NCBI GenBank assembly: GCA_024235935.1
Contig: JACKLL010000007.1
Span: 1-64,000 of the forward strand
Source: Rhodoferax sp.
GTDB taxonomy: Bacteria > Pseudomonadota > Gammaproteobacteria > Burkholderiales > Burkholderiaceae_C
Direction: 5' to 3'
Length of the DNA: 64,000 nucleotides
Positions 39,579-48,837 of the stretch are shown here, piece after piece. A program made the position numbers and the translations under genes. Numbering within the stretch: position 1 is the stretch's first letter; each line of letters opens with the position of its first letter. The notes beneath the pieces are model-generated. The model worked only from the letters and a program-made list of their open reading frames with translations. It was not told where the DNA came from and did no database searches.

Positions 39579-40571
39579 ATGCCCACCGTGCCTGCCTCCC
39601 CATGCCTGCCCAGTGCCGATCGCGCCGCGCCGCGCGGCGATCTGGCGCGCGCACGGCACCTGTTGTCGGCACAGCAGCTGCAGCCGCTGCTGCATGCACA
39701 GGCCCAGGCTGCGACAGACGGCCATGCCGCACTCCAGCTGTTCGAGGTCATCGAAGGCCGGACCGGGGCCGCAATGCCCGCGCGCATTCCGGGCGCCTGC
39801 TGGCTCGACGTGCAGCAGCTGGAGCAGCCACCGATGTGGAACAAGGTGTCCGATACGCAACTCCTGGCGCAGTTGCAGGCGCTGGGCATCCGGCATGACA
39901 GCACCGTGGTGCTGGCCGGCCGCCAACGGGTCGCCAATGCACGCGTCGCCCATCTGCTGCTGTACGCCGGTGTGCGCGACGTGCGGCTGCTCGACGGCGG
40001 CACCGACGCCTGGATTGCCGCCGGGCTGCCACTGACCGACACACCAGCCCCGCCACCCGTGCCGGCAACGGACTTCGGCCTGCATCTTCCCGCCTGCCCG
40101 CACTACCTGATCGACACCGCGCAGGTTCACCAGCTGCTGGCGCAGCCGCAGGCCACGCTGGTCAGCGTGCGCACCTGGGGCGAATTCATCGGCAAGACCT
40201 CGGGCTACGACTACATCACGGCGTGCGGCGAGATAGCGGGCGCACGCTGGGGCCATGCCGGCGCCGACGGCGATGTCAACGACATGGGCGCTTTCCACAC
40301 CCCGGCCGGCCTGATGAAGCCGGCACGCGACATTCTGCAACTGTGGGCAAACCAGGGCATTCACCCGGGTGGCCATGTCGCGTTCTACTGCGGCACCGGA
40401 TGGCGCGCATCGCTGGCCTTTTTCTATGCCTGGCTGATGGGCTGGGACGACATCAGCGTCTATGACGGCGGCTGGCTGGAGTGGAGCAGCGATCCGCGCA
40501 ATCCCGTCGTCAACCGGCAGACCCGGCAGCATGCGGCGACAACACAGCAGCTGCGCAATGCCGGGGCCTGA
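39579..40571 (+). CDS. Two-domain rhodanese-like sulfurtransferase
   Basis: A 330-aa protein with two rhodanese domains (residues ~28-155 and ~175-320). The second has the catalytic loop around Cys271 (FYCGTGWRAS). The first lacks a cysteine at the corresponding loop (LAGRQRVAN), as in classical tandem rhodaneses. It transfers sulfane sulfur from thiosulfate or mercaptopyruvate to an acceptor. No signal peptide is evident. It overlaps the start of the SulP fusion gene by 14 bases, suggesting coupled expression of sulfur transfer and anion transport. Confidence 0.88.
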   Translation: MPTVPASPCLPSADRAAPRGDLARARHLLSAQQLQPLLHAQAQAATDGHAALQLFEVIEGRTGAAMPARIPGACWLDVQQLEQPPMWNKVSDTQLLAQLQALGIRHDSTVVLAGRQRVANARVAHLLLYAGVRDVRLLDGGTDAWIAAGLPLTDTPAPPPVPATDFGLHLPACPHYLIDTAQVHQLLAQPQATLVSVRTWGEFIGKTSGYDYITACGEIAGARWGHAGADGDVNDMGAFHTPAGLMKPARDILQLWANQGIHPGGHVAFYCGTGWRASLAFFYAWLMGWDDISVYDGGWLEWSSDPRNPVVNRQTRQHAATTQQLRNAGA

Positions 40572-42789
40572 AGCCCCGACACCCGATCGGACCGGCGGCC
40601 ACTGGCGCGGTGACCTGGCCGGTGGGGTCAACGCCGCACTGGTGGCGCTGCCGATCGAGCTGATCTACGGGCTGTTTGCCGTCGCGCCGCTGGGGCTGGA
40701 CTGGGCCGAACACGGTCTGCGTGCCGCACTGTGGGCCTGCGTGCTCGGCGGCCTGCTGGGCGCCGTGCTGCGCACCGCCGGCGGCATGATCACCGGCACG
40801 GCATCGGTCACGGCCCTGCTGCTGGGCACCCTGGCGGCCAGCCTGATGCACCACCCATTGATCCAGGCCGGGCCCGATCCGGCCGCAACCGCGTTCATGC
40901 TGCTGCTCGCCTGCACCGCACTGGCAGGCGTCATGCAATGGCTGTTCAGCCTGGCCGGCGTGGGGCGGATGCTGAAGTTCGTCCCCTATCCCGTTCTGTC
41001 AGGCCTGATGTGTGGCGTGGCCACCTTGCTCACACTAGCCGCATTGCGGCCGGCGCTGGGCGTGGCCAGCACGGCGAGCTGGGGCGCTGTTCCCGCGCTA
41101 TGGCATCCGCTGAGCCTGCTGGTGTTCGGCGCAACCCTGGGCCTGTGCTTCTGGCTGCGCCAGCGCTTTCCGCTGCTGCCGGGGCCGGCACTGGCGATGC
41201 TGGCGGGCTCGCTGCTGCACCATGGGCTGGCGGCAGTGGTCGGCGCATCCGGGCTGGGCGGAACCTCGATCGCCATCCAGGCCCTGGTGCCTGGCCACAC
41301 GCTGTGGCAGGCCATCGCCGCACAAGGACCGGTGAACCTGTGGCCATGGCTGCCGACGTTGCTGCCCTATGCGCTGGCCATCGCCGCGCTGGCATCGCTC
41401 GAATCGCTGCTGTGCCTGCCATCGATCGACGAGGCCCGCAACCAGCGTTCCGATGGCGATCGGCAGTTGCGCCGGCTGGGCATCGGCAATGCCCTGGCCG
41501 GACTGCTGGGCGCAACCATGTCGACCTCCAACCCGGCGCGCGTGGCCATCAACCTGGCCTCGGGTGCGCGCACGCCATGGTCGGGGGTGGTCTATTCCGT
41601 CACGCTGCTGCTGGCGGTGCTGCTGCTGGGCAGCTGGCTGGGCCTGGTCCCGCATGCGGTGACGGCCGCCATCCTGGTGCTGATGGCCTCGCGCATGGTC
41701 GACGACGGCACCCGCCACATGGCGCTGCAGGTCTTGCGGCGGCAGGCGTCGATGGCGCGCGAACAATACCGGCTGCTGCTGGCCAACTTCAGCGTGGTGC
41801 TGCTGGTGGCCCTGGTGGTGGTGTTCGGCGACATGCTCAAGGGCGTCGCGGTCGGCGTGCTCGCGGCCATGTTCCTGTTCGTTCGCGCCGGCATGCGCGC
41901 CGTGGTGCGGCGGGTGACGACCGCTGAAATGCGGCGCTCGCTCAAGGTCCGATCGATCGGCGACATGCAGGTGCTGGCCCGCCAGGGCGCCCAGGTCGTC
42001 ATCATCGAGGCCGAAGGTGCCTTGTTCTTTGGTACCGCGGACCAGCTGGCACGGGAGATCGATGCAGCGGCCGCCACGGCGCGCTGGCTGATCCTGGACC
42101 TGCAACGCGTCACCGACGTGGACCCGACCGGTGCCCGCAGCCTGTTGCTGGCGGCCAAGCGCCTGCACAGCCGCCAGCGCAGCCTGGCACTGGCCGGCGC
42201 ACAGACCCGGGTCGAGCGCGTGCTGCAGGCCATGGGGCTGGATGCCTCGGTCGCGCCCGTGCACTGGTACGACGATCTGGACACGGCACTGGAATCCCAC
42301 GAAGACATGCTGCTGCGCGAAAGCACCGACCGGGAGCCTTCGACCGGCATGTCGTTTCTGCAGACCGCCCTGGCCGAAGGCATGACCTATGCCCAGGGCA
42401 AGCTGCTGCAGTCGTTTCTGGTGCAGCGTGACGTGGCGGCGGGCGAACGCATCTTTCACACCGGAGAGCCTGGCAACAGCCTGCTGGTGGCCACCGAGAG
42501 CGTGGTCGACATCCTGCTGCCGCTGGAGAACGGTCGTGCACGGCGCATCGCCAGCTTCGCACCTGGAGTGGTCTTTGGCGAGATGGCGCTGCTGGACAAC
42601 AAGCCACGGTCCGCCGACGCAGTCGCCAAGAGCGCCGGCGCCGTCTGGGAACTCACGCGGGACCAACTGTCCCGGATCGAACAGGCGCATCCGGATATCG
42701 CGCGCTGCATCCAGTACAACCTCAGCCGCAGCCTGGCCGAGCGGCTGCGCCTGACGACCGCCGAATTGCGACTGGCGACCGAACGTTGA
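40558..42789 (+). CDS. SulP transporter fused to STAS and cyclic-nucleotide-binding domains
   Basis: A 743-aa protein in three parts. A SulP membrane domain spans residues ~15-455, with many hydrophobic segments and a substrate-site-like ATMSTSNPARVAIN. A STAS domain lies at ~470-570 (LQRVTDVDPTGARSLLL). A C-terminal cNMP-binding domain spans ~610-735, with the phosphate-binding cassette FGEMALLDNKPRSADAVA. The fusion predicts transport gated by cAMP or c-di-GMP-like ligands. The ATG at 40558 overlaps the rhodanese end by 14 bases. Similar fusions are known in bacteria; cargo is not established. Confidence 0.9.
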   Translation: MPGPEAPTPDRTGGHWRGDLAGGVNAALVALPIELIYGLFAVAPLGLDWAEHGLRAALWACVLGGLLGAVLRTAGGMITGTASVTALLLGTLAASLMHHPLIQAGPDPAATAFMLLLACTALAGVMQWLFSLAGVGRMLKFVPYPVLSGLMCGVATLLTLAALRPALGVASTASWGAVPALWHPLSLLVFGATLGLCFWLRQRFPLLPGPALAMLAGSLLHHGLAAVVGASGLGGTSIAIQALVPGHTLWQAIAAQGPVNLWPWLPTLLPYALAIAALASLESLLCLPSIDEARNQRSDGDRQLRRLGIGNALAGLLGATMSTSNPARVAINLASGARTPWSGVVYSVTLLLAVLLLGSWLGLVPHAVTAAILVLMASRMVDDGTRHMALQVLRRQASMAREQYRLLLANFSVVLLVALVVVFGDMLKGVAVGVLAAMFLFVRAGMRAVVRRVTTAEMRRSLKVRSIGDMQVLARQGAQVVIIEAEGALFFGTADQLAREIDAAAATARWLILDLQRVTDVDPTGARSLLLAAKRLHSRQRSLALAGAQTRVERVLQAMGLDASVAPVHWYDDLDTALESHEDMLLRESTDREPSTGMSFLQTALAEGMTYAQGKLLQSFLVQRDVAAGERIFHTGEPGNSLLVATESVVDILLPLENGRARRIASFAPGVVFGEMALLDNKPRSADAVAKSAGAVWELTRDQLSRIEQAHPDIARCIQYNLSRSLAERLRLTTAELRLATER

Positions 42790-42810
42790 GCAGGTATGGC
42801 CGGCTGCGGC

Positions 42811-44358
42811 TCAGGCCTTGAGGCCGACACGCCGCGCCAGCTTGTGCAGATTGCTGGCGTCGACACCGAGTTGGCGCGCGGCAAGCACCCAGTTGCCGCG
42901 CTGCGCCTGCAGGGCCTGCGTGATGCAATCGCGCCGGCAGGCGTCGAGCGCATCACGCAGGGTCACGGCGACGCCGTGGCTGCTGCCCGGCACCCCATCG
43001 GCTGCCGGCACGACCGGCAGTGTCGGCACGGCAGCCGGCGCGGCCACACCGTCGAGGTCCAGCAGTTGCGCCTCCAGTGTCACGATGGCGGCGCGGCTGG
43101 CCCCCCGGCTGACCGCCTTGATCGCGGCCCGGCTCACCACGTGCTCGAGCTCGCGGATATTGCCCGGCCAGGCATAACGGCGCATCGCGGCCTGCGCATC
43201 GGCGGACAGACGCAGGCTGCGCAGACCCAGCCGGGCGCGGTTGAGCTCCAGAAAGCGACCGGCCAGCAGCAACACATCGTCGCCACGCTCGCGCAAGGGC
43301 GGGATCGGTACCGGATACACGGACAGCCGGTGGTACAGGTCGGCCCGGAACGCGCCGTCGCGCACCCGTTCGCGCAGGCTGCGGTTGGTGGCGGCGATCA
43401 CTCGCACGTTGACGCGGCGCGCCCGGTCGTCGCCCAGGCGCTGGATCTCGCCGTTCTGCAACACGCGCAGCAGCTTGGCCTGAACAGACAAGGGCAACTC
43501 GCCCACCTCGTCCAGAAAAAGCGTGCCGTTGTTGGCCGCTTCGAAGCGGCCCGGGCGATCGGCAATGGCGCCGGAAAACGCGCCCTTGGCATGGCCGAAC
43601 AGTTCGCTTTCGGCCAGTGACTCGGGCAGCGCGGCACAGTTCACATGCACCAGCGGCTTGGCACTGCGGCGTGACAGGCGATGCACCCGATGCGCAAACA
43701 ACTCCTTGCCGACACCAGTCTCGCCGAGCAGCAACACCGGCAATTCGGAGTCGGCGACCACGCCGATCTCGTGCAACAGCCGGGCGATCGCCTCGCTCTG
43801 ACCCAGGATCTCCCCCTCCTCGTGTGCCAGGGCGCTGGCCGGTGCAGGCCCGCGGCTGCTGCGCAGCGCACGGATCTCGGCCTCCAGCCGCGTCATGCGT
43901 ACCGCAGCCTCCACCACCAGCGTGTAGCGCTGCAAGTCGTCCTGCGCCTGCGCATCGAAGGTGCCAACCTCCAGTGCGTCCAGCGTCAGCACGCCCCACA
44001 ACCGGCCGTCCACATGCAGACGGGTGCCCATGCAGTCGTGCACCGGCAATGGTTCCCCCGCATGTTCATCGATCAGGCCGTCGTAGGGGTCGGGTAATCC
44101 GCTGTCGTTGTCGAAGCTGGTGACGCCCCGGCGCGCAAGAATCGCGGCCAGCCGCGGGTGCTGGCTCACGGCAAAGCGCCGTCCCATCGCGTCCTGGACA
44201 AGGCCGTCGACGGCCAAAGGACGCAGATGTCCTTCCTCGCATTGCAGCAAGGCCACCGCACCGCAGCGGAAGTGGGCCCGCAAACCGGCCACCAGGCGCT
44301 GCAGGCGCACCGCCTGCGGCAGGTCGGCAACCAGGTCGGCGAGCAGAAAGTCATCCAT
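42811..44358 (-). CDS. norR: Nitric oxide-sensing sigma-54 activator NorR
   Basis: A 515-aa enhancer-binding protein. An N-terminal GAF domain keeps the iron-site residues of E. coli NorR in register: Asp90, Asp93, His107, Cys109 (VHDCMG) and the RR pair at 76-77. The AAA+ domain has Walker A GETGVGKE, a GAFSGA loop in place of the usual GAFTGA, and Walker B LFLDEVGELP. A Fis-type helix-turn-helix closes it (NWVLAARQLGVDASNLHKL). It diverges from RIC-norB, with three NorR boxes between. In nor loci NO binding relieves repression of the ATPase. Confidence 0.95.
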   Translation of the reverse strand: MDDFLLADLVADLPQAVRLQRLVAGLRAHFRCGAVALLQCEEGHLRPLAVDGLVQDAMGRRFAVSQHPRLAAILARRGVTSFDNDSGLPDPYDGLIDEHAGEPLPVHDCMGTRLHVDGRLWGVLTLDALEVGTFDAQAQDDLQRYTLVVEAAVRMTRLEAEIRALRSSRGPAPASALAHEEGEILGQSEAIARLLHEIGVVADSELPVLLLGETGVGKELFAHRVHRLSRRSAKPLVHVNCAALPESLAESELFGHAKGAFSGAIADRPGRFEAANNGTLFLDEVGELPLSVQAKLLRVLQNGEIQRLGDDRARRVNVRVIAATNRSLRERVRDGAFRADLYHRLSVYPVPIPPLRERGDDVLLLAGRFLELNRARLGLRSLRLSADAQAAMRRYAWPGNIRELEHVVSRAAIKAVSRGASRAAIVTLEAQLLDLDGVAAPAAVPTLPVVPAADGVPGSSHGVAVTLRDALDACRRDCITQALQAQRGNWVLAARQLGVDASNLHKLARRVGLKA

Positions 44359-44359
44359 G

Positions 44360-44416
44360 GGTAGATTCTACCTATACAGGTCTTTCTGACCCATCTTGCA
44401 ATGGGTGCTTTTTACC
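44360..44416. promoter_or_regulatory. Three NorR boxes (GGT-N7-ACC)
   Basis: GGTAGATTCTACC (44360-44372, perfect palindrome), GGTCTTTCTGACC (44379-44391) and GGTGCTTTTTACC (44404-44416) each fit the Ralstonia eutropha NorR core GGT-N7-ACC. Three sites is the number required for NorR hexamer loading. The first abuts the norR start codon and could also repress norR itself. Confidence 0.85.
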
Positions 44417-44455
44417 TTATCCGTTTCAAGTCCCTGATTCACAAAGGATCGATTC

Positions 44456-44472
44456 AGGCACAGGATTCGCTT
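44456..44472 (+). promoter_or_regulatory. Sigma-54 promoter for RIC-norB
   Basis: AGGCACAGGATTCGCTT carries the invariant GG (44457-44458) and GC (44469-44470) ten bases apart, close to TGGCAC-N5-TTGCA. It lies 40 bases after the last NorR box and ends 37 bases before the RIC start codon. Confidence 0.8.
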
Positions 44473-44509
44473 GGAAGGAGGGTACCGACATTGACAGAAG
44501 GAGAGCACG

Positions 44510-45184
44510 ATGAACCTGATAGACCAGTCGCTCGGGCAACTCGCCCGCAGCATTCCGGGCGCGACCCGGGTATTCCATGAACACCAGCTGGATTTCTGCT
44601 GCGGCGGCAAGCACAGCCTGCGCGAAGCCGCGGCGCTCAAAGGCCTGGACGCACAAGCCATCGCCACCCGGCTGCAGGCGCAGACCAGCCAGGCTCCCGA
44701 GGGCGTGGACTGGCGCCTCGAACCGATCGGCGACCTGATCGACCATCTGCTCACGCGCTACCACGAACGCCACCGCGAGCAACTGACCGAGCTGGTCCGA
44801 CTGGCGCAACGCGTCGAGCAGGTGCACGGTGACCGGCCGGCATGCCCGCACGGCCTGGCCGACCATTTGCGCACCATGCAGCAGGAACTCGAAAGCCACA
44901 TGCAGAAGGAGGAACAGGTGCTGTTCCCGATGCTGCGCCAGGGCCGGGTGCTGTCGATTCGCGCACCGATCATGGTGATGCGCATGGAGCACGAACAGCA
45001 CGGCCAGGCACTTGCACGCCTGTCGGAACTGACCCACGGAATCACGCTGCCCCAGGGTGCCTGCAATACCTGGCGCGCGCTCTATCTGGGACTGCAGGCG
45101 ATGCGCGAAGACCTGATGGAACACATCCACCTGGAAAACAACATCCTGTTCGAACGCACCAGCGCCGAACCGGCACACGCCTGA
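44510..45184 (+). CDS. norA: Iron-sulfur cluster repair di-iron protein (RIC/YtfE, NorA-like)
   Basis: A 224-aa hemerythrin-like protein. The ScdA N-terminal motif FHEHQLDFCCGGKHSLREA is at residues ~22-40. The di-iron helices carry HLLTRYHERH, ESHMQKEEQVLFP, MRMEHEQHG and EHIHLENNILFER. It repairs or buffers NO-damaged iron centres. In R. eutropha the equivalent gene, norA, precedes norB, as here. AAGGAG precedes the ATG, behind a NorR/sigma-54 promoter. Cytoplasmic. Confidence 0.93.
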   Translation: MNLIDQSLGQLARSIPGATRVFHEHQLDFCCGGKHSLREAAALKGLDAQAIATRLQAQTSQAPEGVDWRLEPIGDLIDHLLTRYHERHREQLTELVRLAQRVEQVHGDRPACPHGLADHLRTMQQELESHMQKEEQVLFPMLRQGRVLSIRAPIMVMRMEHEQHGQALARLSELTHGITLPQGACNTWRALYLGLQAMREDLMEHIHLENNILFERTSAEPAHA

Positions 45185-45219
45185 TCGCACAGCCCTCCAC
45201 CTTCACGACAGGAAACACC

Positions 45220-47526
45220 ATGGGCCCCTACCGCAAACTCTGGTTCACCTTGATCGCCGTCCTGGCGATCACCTTCTCCCTGCTCGGCTACTACGGCGTC
45301 GAGGTCTACCGCAAGGCGCCGCCCATTCCGCAGCAGGTCGTCAGCGCCGACGGCACGGCCTTGTTCAGCCGGGACGACATCCTCGACGGCCAGACCGCCT
45401 GGCAATCGGTCGGCGGCATGCAGCTGGGCTCGATCTGGGGCCACGGCGCCTACCAGGCACCGGACTGGTCCGCCGATTGGCTGCACCGGGAACTGACCAC
45501 CTGGCTCGATCTGGCGGCGCAGCAGATCCACGGCAAGCCTTATGCGACGCTCGACAGCCCGCAACAGGCGGCGCTGCGCGACATGCTCAGGACCGAATAC
45601 CGCGGCAACCGCGTCGATGCGGCCACGGGCGTGCTGACCGTCTCGTCGCGCCGTGCGCAGGCCATGGCGCAGACCGGCGCTTACTACCACAGCCTGTTCT
45701 CGGACGCACCGCTGCTGCAGAAGTCGCGCGAGCACTTCGCAATGAAGGAGAACACGCTGCCCAGCGCCGAACGTCGCAGCCAGCTGACCCATTTCTTCTT
45801 CTGGACGGCCTGGGCCGCCGCTACCGAGCGTCCGGGACTCACCACGACCTACACCAACAACTGGCCGCATGAGCCGCTGATCGGCAACAAGCCCAGCACC
45901 GAGAACATGGTCTGGTCGATCGCCAGCATCGTGGTGCTGCTGGCCGGCGTCGGCTTCCTGGTCTGGGCCTGGGCCTTCCTGCGCAAGCACGACGAGCCGC
46001 TGCCCGCGCCGGCGGCGAAAGACCCGCTGACCACGTTTGCGCTGACGCCGTCGCAGCGCGGCCTGGGGAAATATCTGTTCCTGGTCGTGGCCCTGTTCAC
46101 CTTCCAGGTGTTCATTGGCGGCTTCACCGCGCACTACACGGTCGAAGGCCAGCAGTTCTACGGCATCGACGTCTCGCAGTGGTTTCCGTATGCACTGGTA
46201 CGCACCTGGCACATCCAGGCTGCCTTGTTCTGGATCGCCACCGGCTTTCTGGCCGCCGGCCTGTTCCTGGCGCCGCTGATCAATGGCGGCAAGGACCCGA
46301 AACACCAGCGCCTGGGTGTCGACATCCTGTTCTGGGCACTGGTCGTGGTGGTCGTCGGATCCTTCGTCGGCAACTACCTGGCGATCGCGCAGATCATGCC
46401 GCCGGAGCTCAACTTCTGGCTCGGCCACCAGGGTTACGAATACGTCGACCTGGGCCGCCTGTGGCAGATCGGCAAGTTTGCCGGCATCGCGTTCTGGCTG
46501 GTACTGATGCTGCGCGGCATCGCCCCGGCGCTGACGCAACCGGGCGGCGGCGATCGCAACCTGCTGGCGCTGTTGACCGCATCGGTCGGCGCAATCGGCC
46601 TGTTCTACGGCGCCGGCCTGTTCTACGGTGAGCGCACCAACCTGTCGGTGATGGAGTACTGGCGCTGGTGGGTCGTGCACCTCTGGGTCGAGGGCTTCTT
46701 CGAAGTGTTTGCAACCACGGCACTGGCCTTCATCTTCTCGACCCTGGGCCTGGTCTCGCGCCGCATGGCCACCAGCGCCAGTCTGGCTTCGGCCTCGCTG
46801 TTCATGCTCGGCGGCATCCCCGGCACCTTCCACCACCTGTATTTCGCAGGCACCACGACACCGGTCATGGCGGTGGGAGCGAGTTTCTCGGCGCTCGAGG
46901 TCGTGCCGCTGATCGTGCTCGGACACGAGGCGTGGGAGAACTGGCGCCTGGGCAGCCGCGCGCCATGGATGGCGAACCTGAAATGGGCGCTGATGTGCTT
47001 CGTCGCGGTGGCATTCTGGAACATGCTGGGCGCCGGCGTGTTCGGCTTCATGATCAACCCGCCGATCTCGCTGTACTACATCCAGGGCCTGAACACGACC
47101 CCGGTCCACGCCCATGCCGCACTGTTCGGTGTCTACGGCTTCCTGGCACTGGGCTTCACGCTGCTGGTGCTGCGCTATATCCGTCCGCAGTACGTATTGC
47201 GCGAAGGCCTGATGAAAACCGCCTTCTGGGGCCTCAACGCCGGCCTGGTGCTGATGATCTTCACCAGCCTGCTGCCGATCGGCATCATCCAGTTCCATGC
47301 CAGCGTCAGCGAAGGCCTTTGGTACGCGCGCAGCGAAGCCTTCATGCAGCAGCCCATCCTGCAGACGCTGCGCTGGGTGCGCACATTCGGCGACGTGGTG
47401 TTCATCGTCGGGGCGCTGTCGATGGCATCGCAGGTGGTGCTGGGCCTGATCGGCCGCACACCACCCACGGTGCAGCCCCTGCAAGGCAAGCGGTCAGCAA
47501 CAGCAGCGGCGGGCAGAGCCGGCTGA
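45220..47526 (+). CDS. norB: Quinol-dependent nitric oxide reductase (qNOR)
   Basis: A 768-aa single-subunit NO reductase reducing 2 NO to N2O with quinol electrons in the inner membrane. An N-terminal helix and a periplasmic ~200-residue domain replace the cytochrome c subunit. The heme-copper-type core then follows, with ~12 further helices and metal-ligand histidines in VRTWHIQAALFW, VVHLWVEGFFEVF, GTFHHLYF and TTPVHAHAALFG. It lies 35 bases after RIC, co-expressed from the NorR-controlled promoter. No norC is present, agreeing with qNOR. Confidence 0.96.
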   Translation: MGPYRKLWFTLIAVLAITFSLLGYYGVEVYRKAPPIPQQVVSADGTALFSRDDILDGQTAWQSVGGMQLGSIWGHGAYQAPDWSADWLHRELTTWLDLAAQQIHGKPYATLDSPQQAALRDMLRTEYRGNRVDAATGVLTVSSRRAQAMAQTGAYYHSLFSDAPLLQKSREHFAMKENTLPSAERRSQLTHFFFWTAWAAATERPGLTTTYTNNWPHEPLIGNKPSTENMVWSIASIVVLLAGVGFLVWAWAFLRKHDEPLPAPAAKDPLTTFALTPSQRGLGKYLFLVVALFTFQVFIGGFTAHYTVEGQQFYGIDVSQWFPYALVRTWHIQAALFWIATGFLAAGLFLAPLINGGKDPKHQRLGVDILFWALVVVVVGSFVGNYLAIAQIMPPELNFWLGHQGYEYVDLGRLWQIGKFAGIAFWLVLMLRGIAPALTQPGGGDRNLLALLTASVGAIGLFYGAGLFYGERTNLSVMEYWRWWVVHLWVEGFFEVFATTALAFIFSTLGLVSRRMATSASLASASLFMLGGIPGTFHHLYFAGTTTPVMAVGASFSALEVVPLIVLGHEAWENWRLGSRAPWMANLKWALMCFVAVAFWNMLGAGVFGFMINPPISLYYIQGLNTTPVHAHAALFGVYGFLALGFTLLVLRYIRPQYVLREGLMKTAFWGLNAGLVLMIFTSLLPIGIIQFHASVSEGLWYARSEAFMQQPILQTLRWVRTFGDVVFIVGALSMASQVVLGLIGRTPPTVQPLQGKRSATAAAGRAG

Positions 47527-47638
47527 GGGCTCGCGGGATGCCCGCAACAACATGACCCGGCGTCGGGGCAGCGAATGCGGACCCGGTCGCCAGCATGTCA
47601 GGCCGCCACCAGCCAACCGCCCGGTGGGACGGGCCGGC

Positions 47639-48817
47639 TCAACCGGCCTCGACGGCGAACGTCAGGCCGGCATTTTTCTGCAGCCGCGCCGTCAGCCGCG
47701 CCCCCATCGCCGATGCCGGCGTCCAGATGCCGCCGGCGGGATGGGCAGCATCCTCCAGCAGGCAGACGGCCGCCTCGCTGATCATCTTCGAGGTCGAGCC
47801 GTAACCCGGGTCGCGATCGCCCTTGACGCCGACCTGCAGCGTTTCGCCGCTGGCATTGCTGCCGATGAACAGCACATCGTAGAAGCCAGACTCGCGTTCT
47901 TCGCGCGACGGGCCTTCTCCGGGCTTCGGTCCGCCATCGCCACCCATGGACTTGTCGGCCGCCACCGCATTCGCAATCGCCTCGCCCTTCTCGCCAGGCC
48001 CGGTGACCAGCATCTCGTCATAGACGAAGTCCCGGCCCCAGGCATGGTTCAGCAGAAAGTTGGAGCGGTGCACGTTGCGGGTGTTGATCGCTGCCATGAC
48101 GAAGGGCGCCACCCACAGTCCCAGCACCTCGTCGAACATCGGCTTGTTGCCCGAGGGCTGGCGCGGTCCATCGAAACCGGGCGTCAGCGAAAACGGGTTG
48201 CGCAACAGATCGAGCACCTTCGGGTCCTGCGCCGCCGCGGCCATCGTGGCCTTCAGGCTGGCGGCGGTGCCGCCGGAGAACGTGCCTTTCATCCTGCGCA
48301 CCCGGCCTCGCACGCGATTGGCCGCACGGCCGAAACGCTGCTGCATCTCGCTCTGCAACATCGCCACACCCAGATCGAACGGAATCGAATCGAAGCCGCA
48401 CGAGAACACGATACGCGCGCCGCTGGCCCGGGCCTGGGCTTCGTGGGTATCGATCATCTGGCGCATCCAGGCCGGCTCGCCGCACAGGTCGACATAGTCC
48501 ACGCCAGACTGCGCGCAGGCCGCCACCAGTTCGTTTCCGTACAACTGGTAAGGGCCGACCGTGGTGAGCACCAGCCGGGTCCGTGCCATCAGTGCCTGCA
48601 GGCTGGCCGCGTCGGCGATGTCGGTCACGACCAGTGGCGTGTCCGGCGGGGCCTTCAGTTCATCGCGTACCTGGGCCAGCTTGTCGGCACTGCGGCCCCC
48701 CATGGCCCAGCGCAGGCCGCTGCCGGCCGGATACTGCCGCAGCAGGTATTCAATGACCAGACGGCCGGTGAAGCCGGTCGCGCCGTGCACGACGATGTCG
48801 AATTCCTTGTTTTTCAT
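47639..48817 (-). CDS. Saccharopine dehydrogenase-like NADP-binding protein (trans-acting enoyl reductase family)
   Basis: A 392-aa protein with an N-terminal Rossmann fold (FDIVVHGATGFTGRLVIEYLL, residues ~6-26) and the family segments TTVGPYQLYG, YVDLCGE and IVFSCGFDSIPFDLG. Mycobacterial relatives reduce enoyl groups in lipid synthesis; bacterial members are mostly uncharacterised oxidoreductases. The ATG at 48817 is 20 bases after the stop of the FAD oxidoreductase, so the two may form an operon. Specific substrate unknown. Confidence 0.87.
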   Translation of the reverse strand: MKNKEFDIVVHGATGFTGRLVIEYLLRQYPAGSGLRWAMGGRSADKLAQVRDELKAPPDTPLVVTDIADAASLQALMARTRLVLTTVGPYQLYGNELVAACAQSGVDYVDLCGEPAWMRQMIDTHEAQARASGARIVFSCGFDSIPFDLGVAMLQSEMQQRFGRAANRVRGRVRRMKGTFSGGTAASLKATMAAAAQDPKVLDLLRNPFSLTPGFDGPRQPSGNKPMFDEVLGLWVAPFVMAAINTRNVHRSNFLLNHAWGRDFVYDEMLVTGPGEKGEAIANAVAADKSMGGDGGPKPGEGPSREERESGFYDVLFIGSNASGETLQVGVKGDRDPGYGSTSKMISEAAVCLLEDAAHPAGGIWTPASAMGARLTARLQKNAGLTFAVEAG

Positions 48818-48837
48818 GGGATGGCTCCAGAGGGGGT

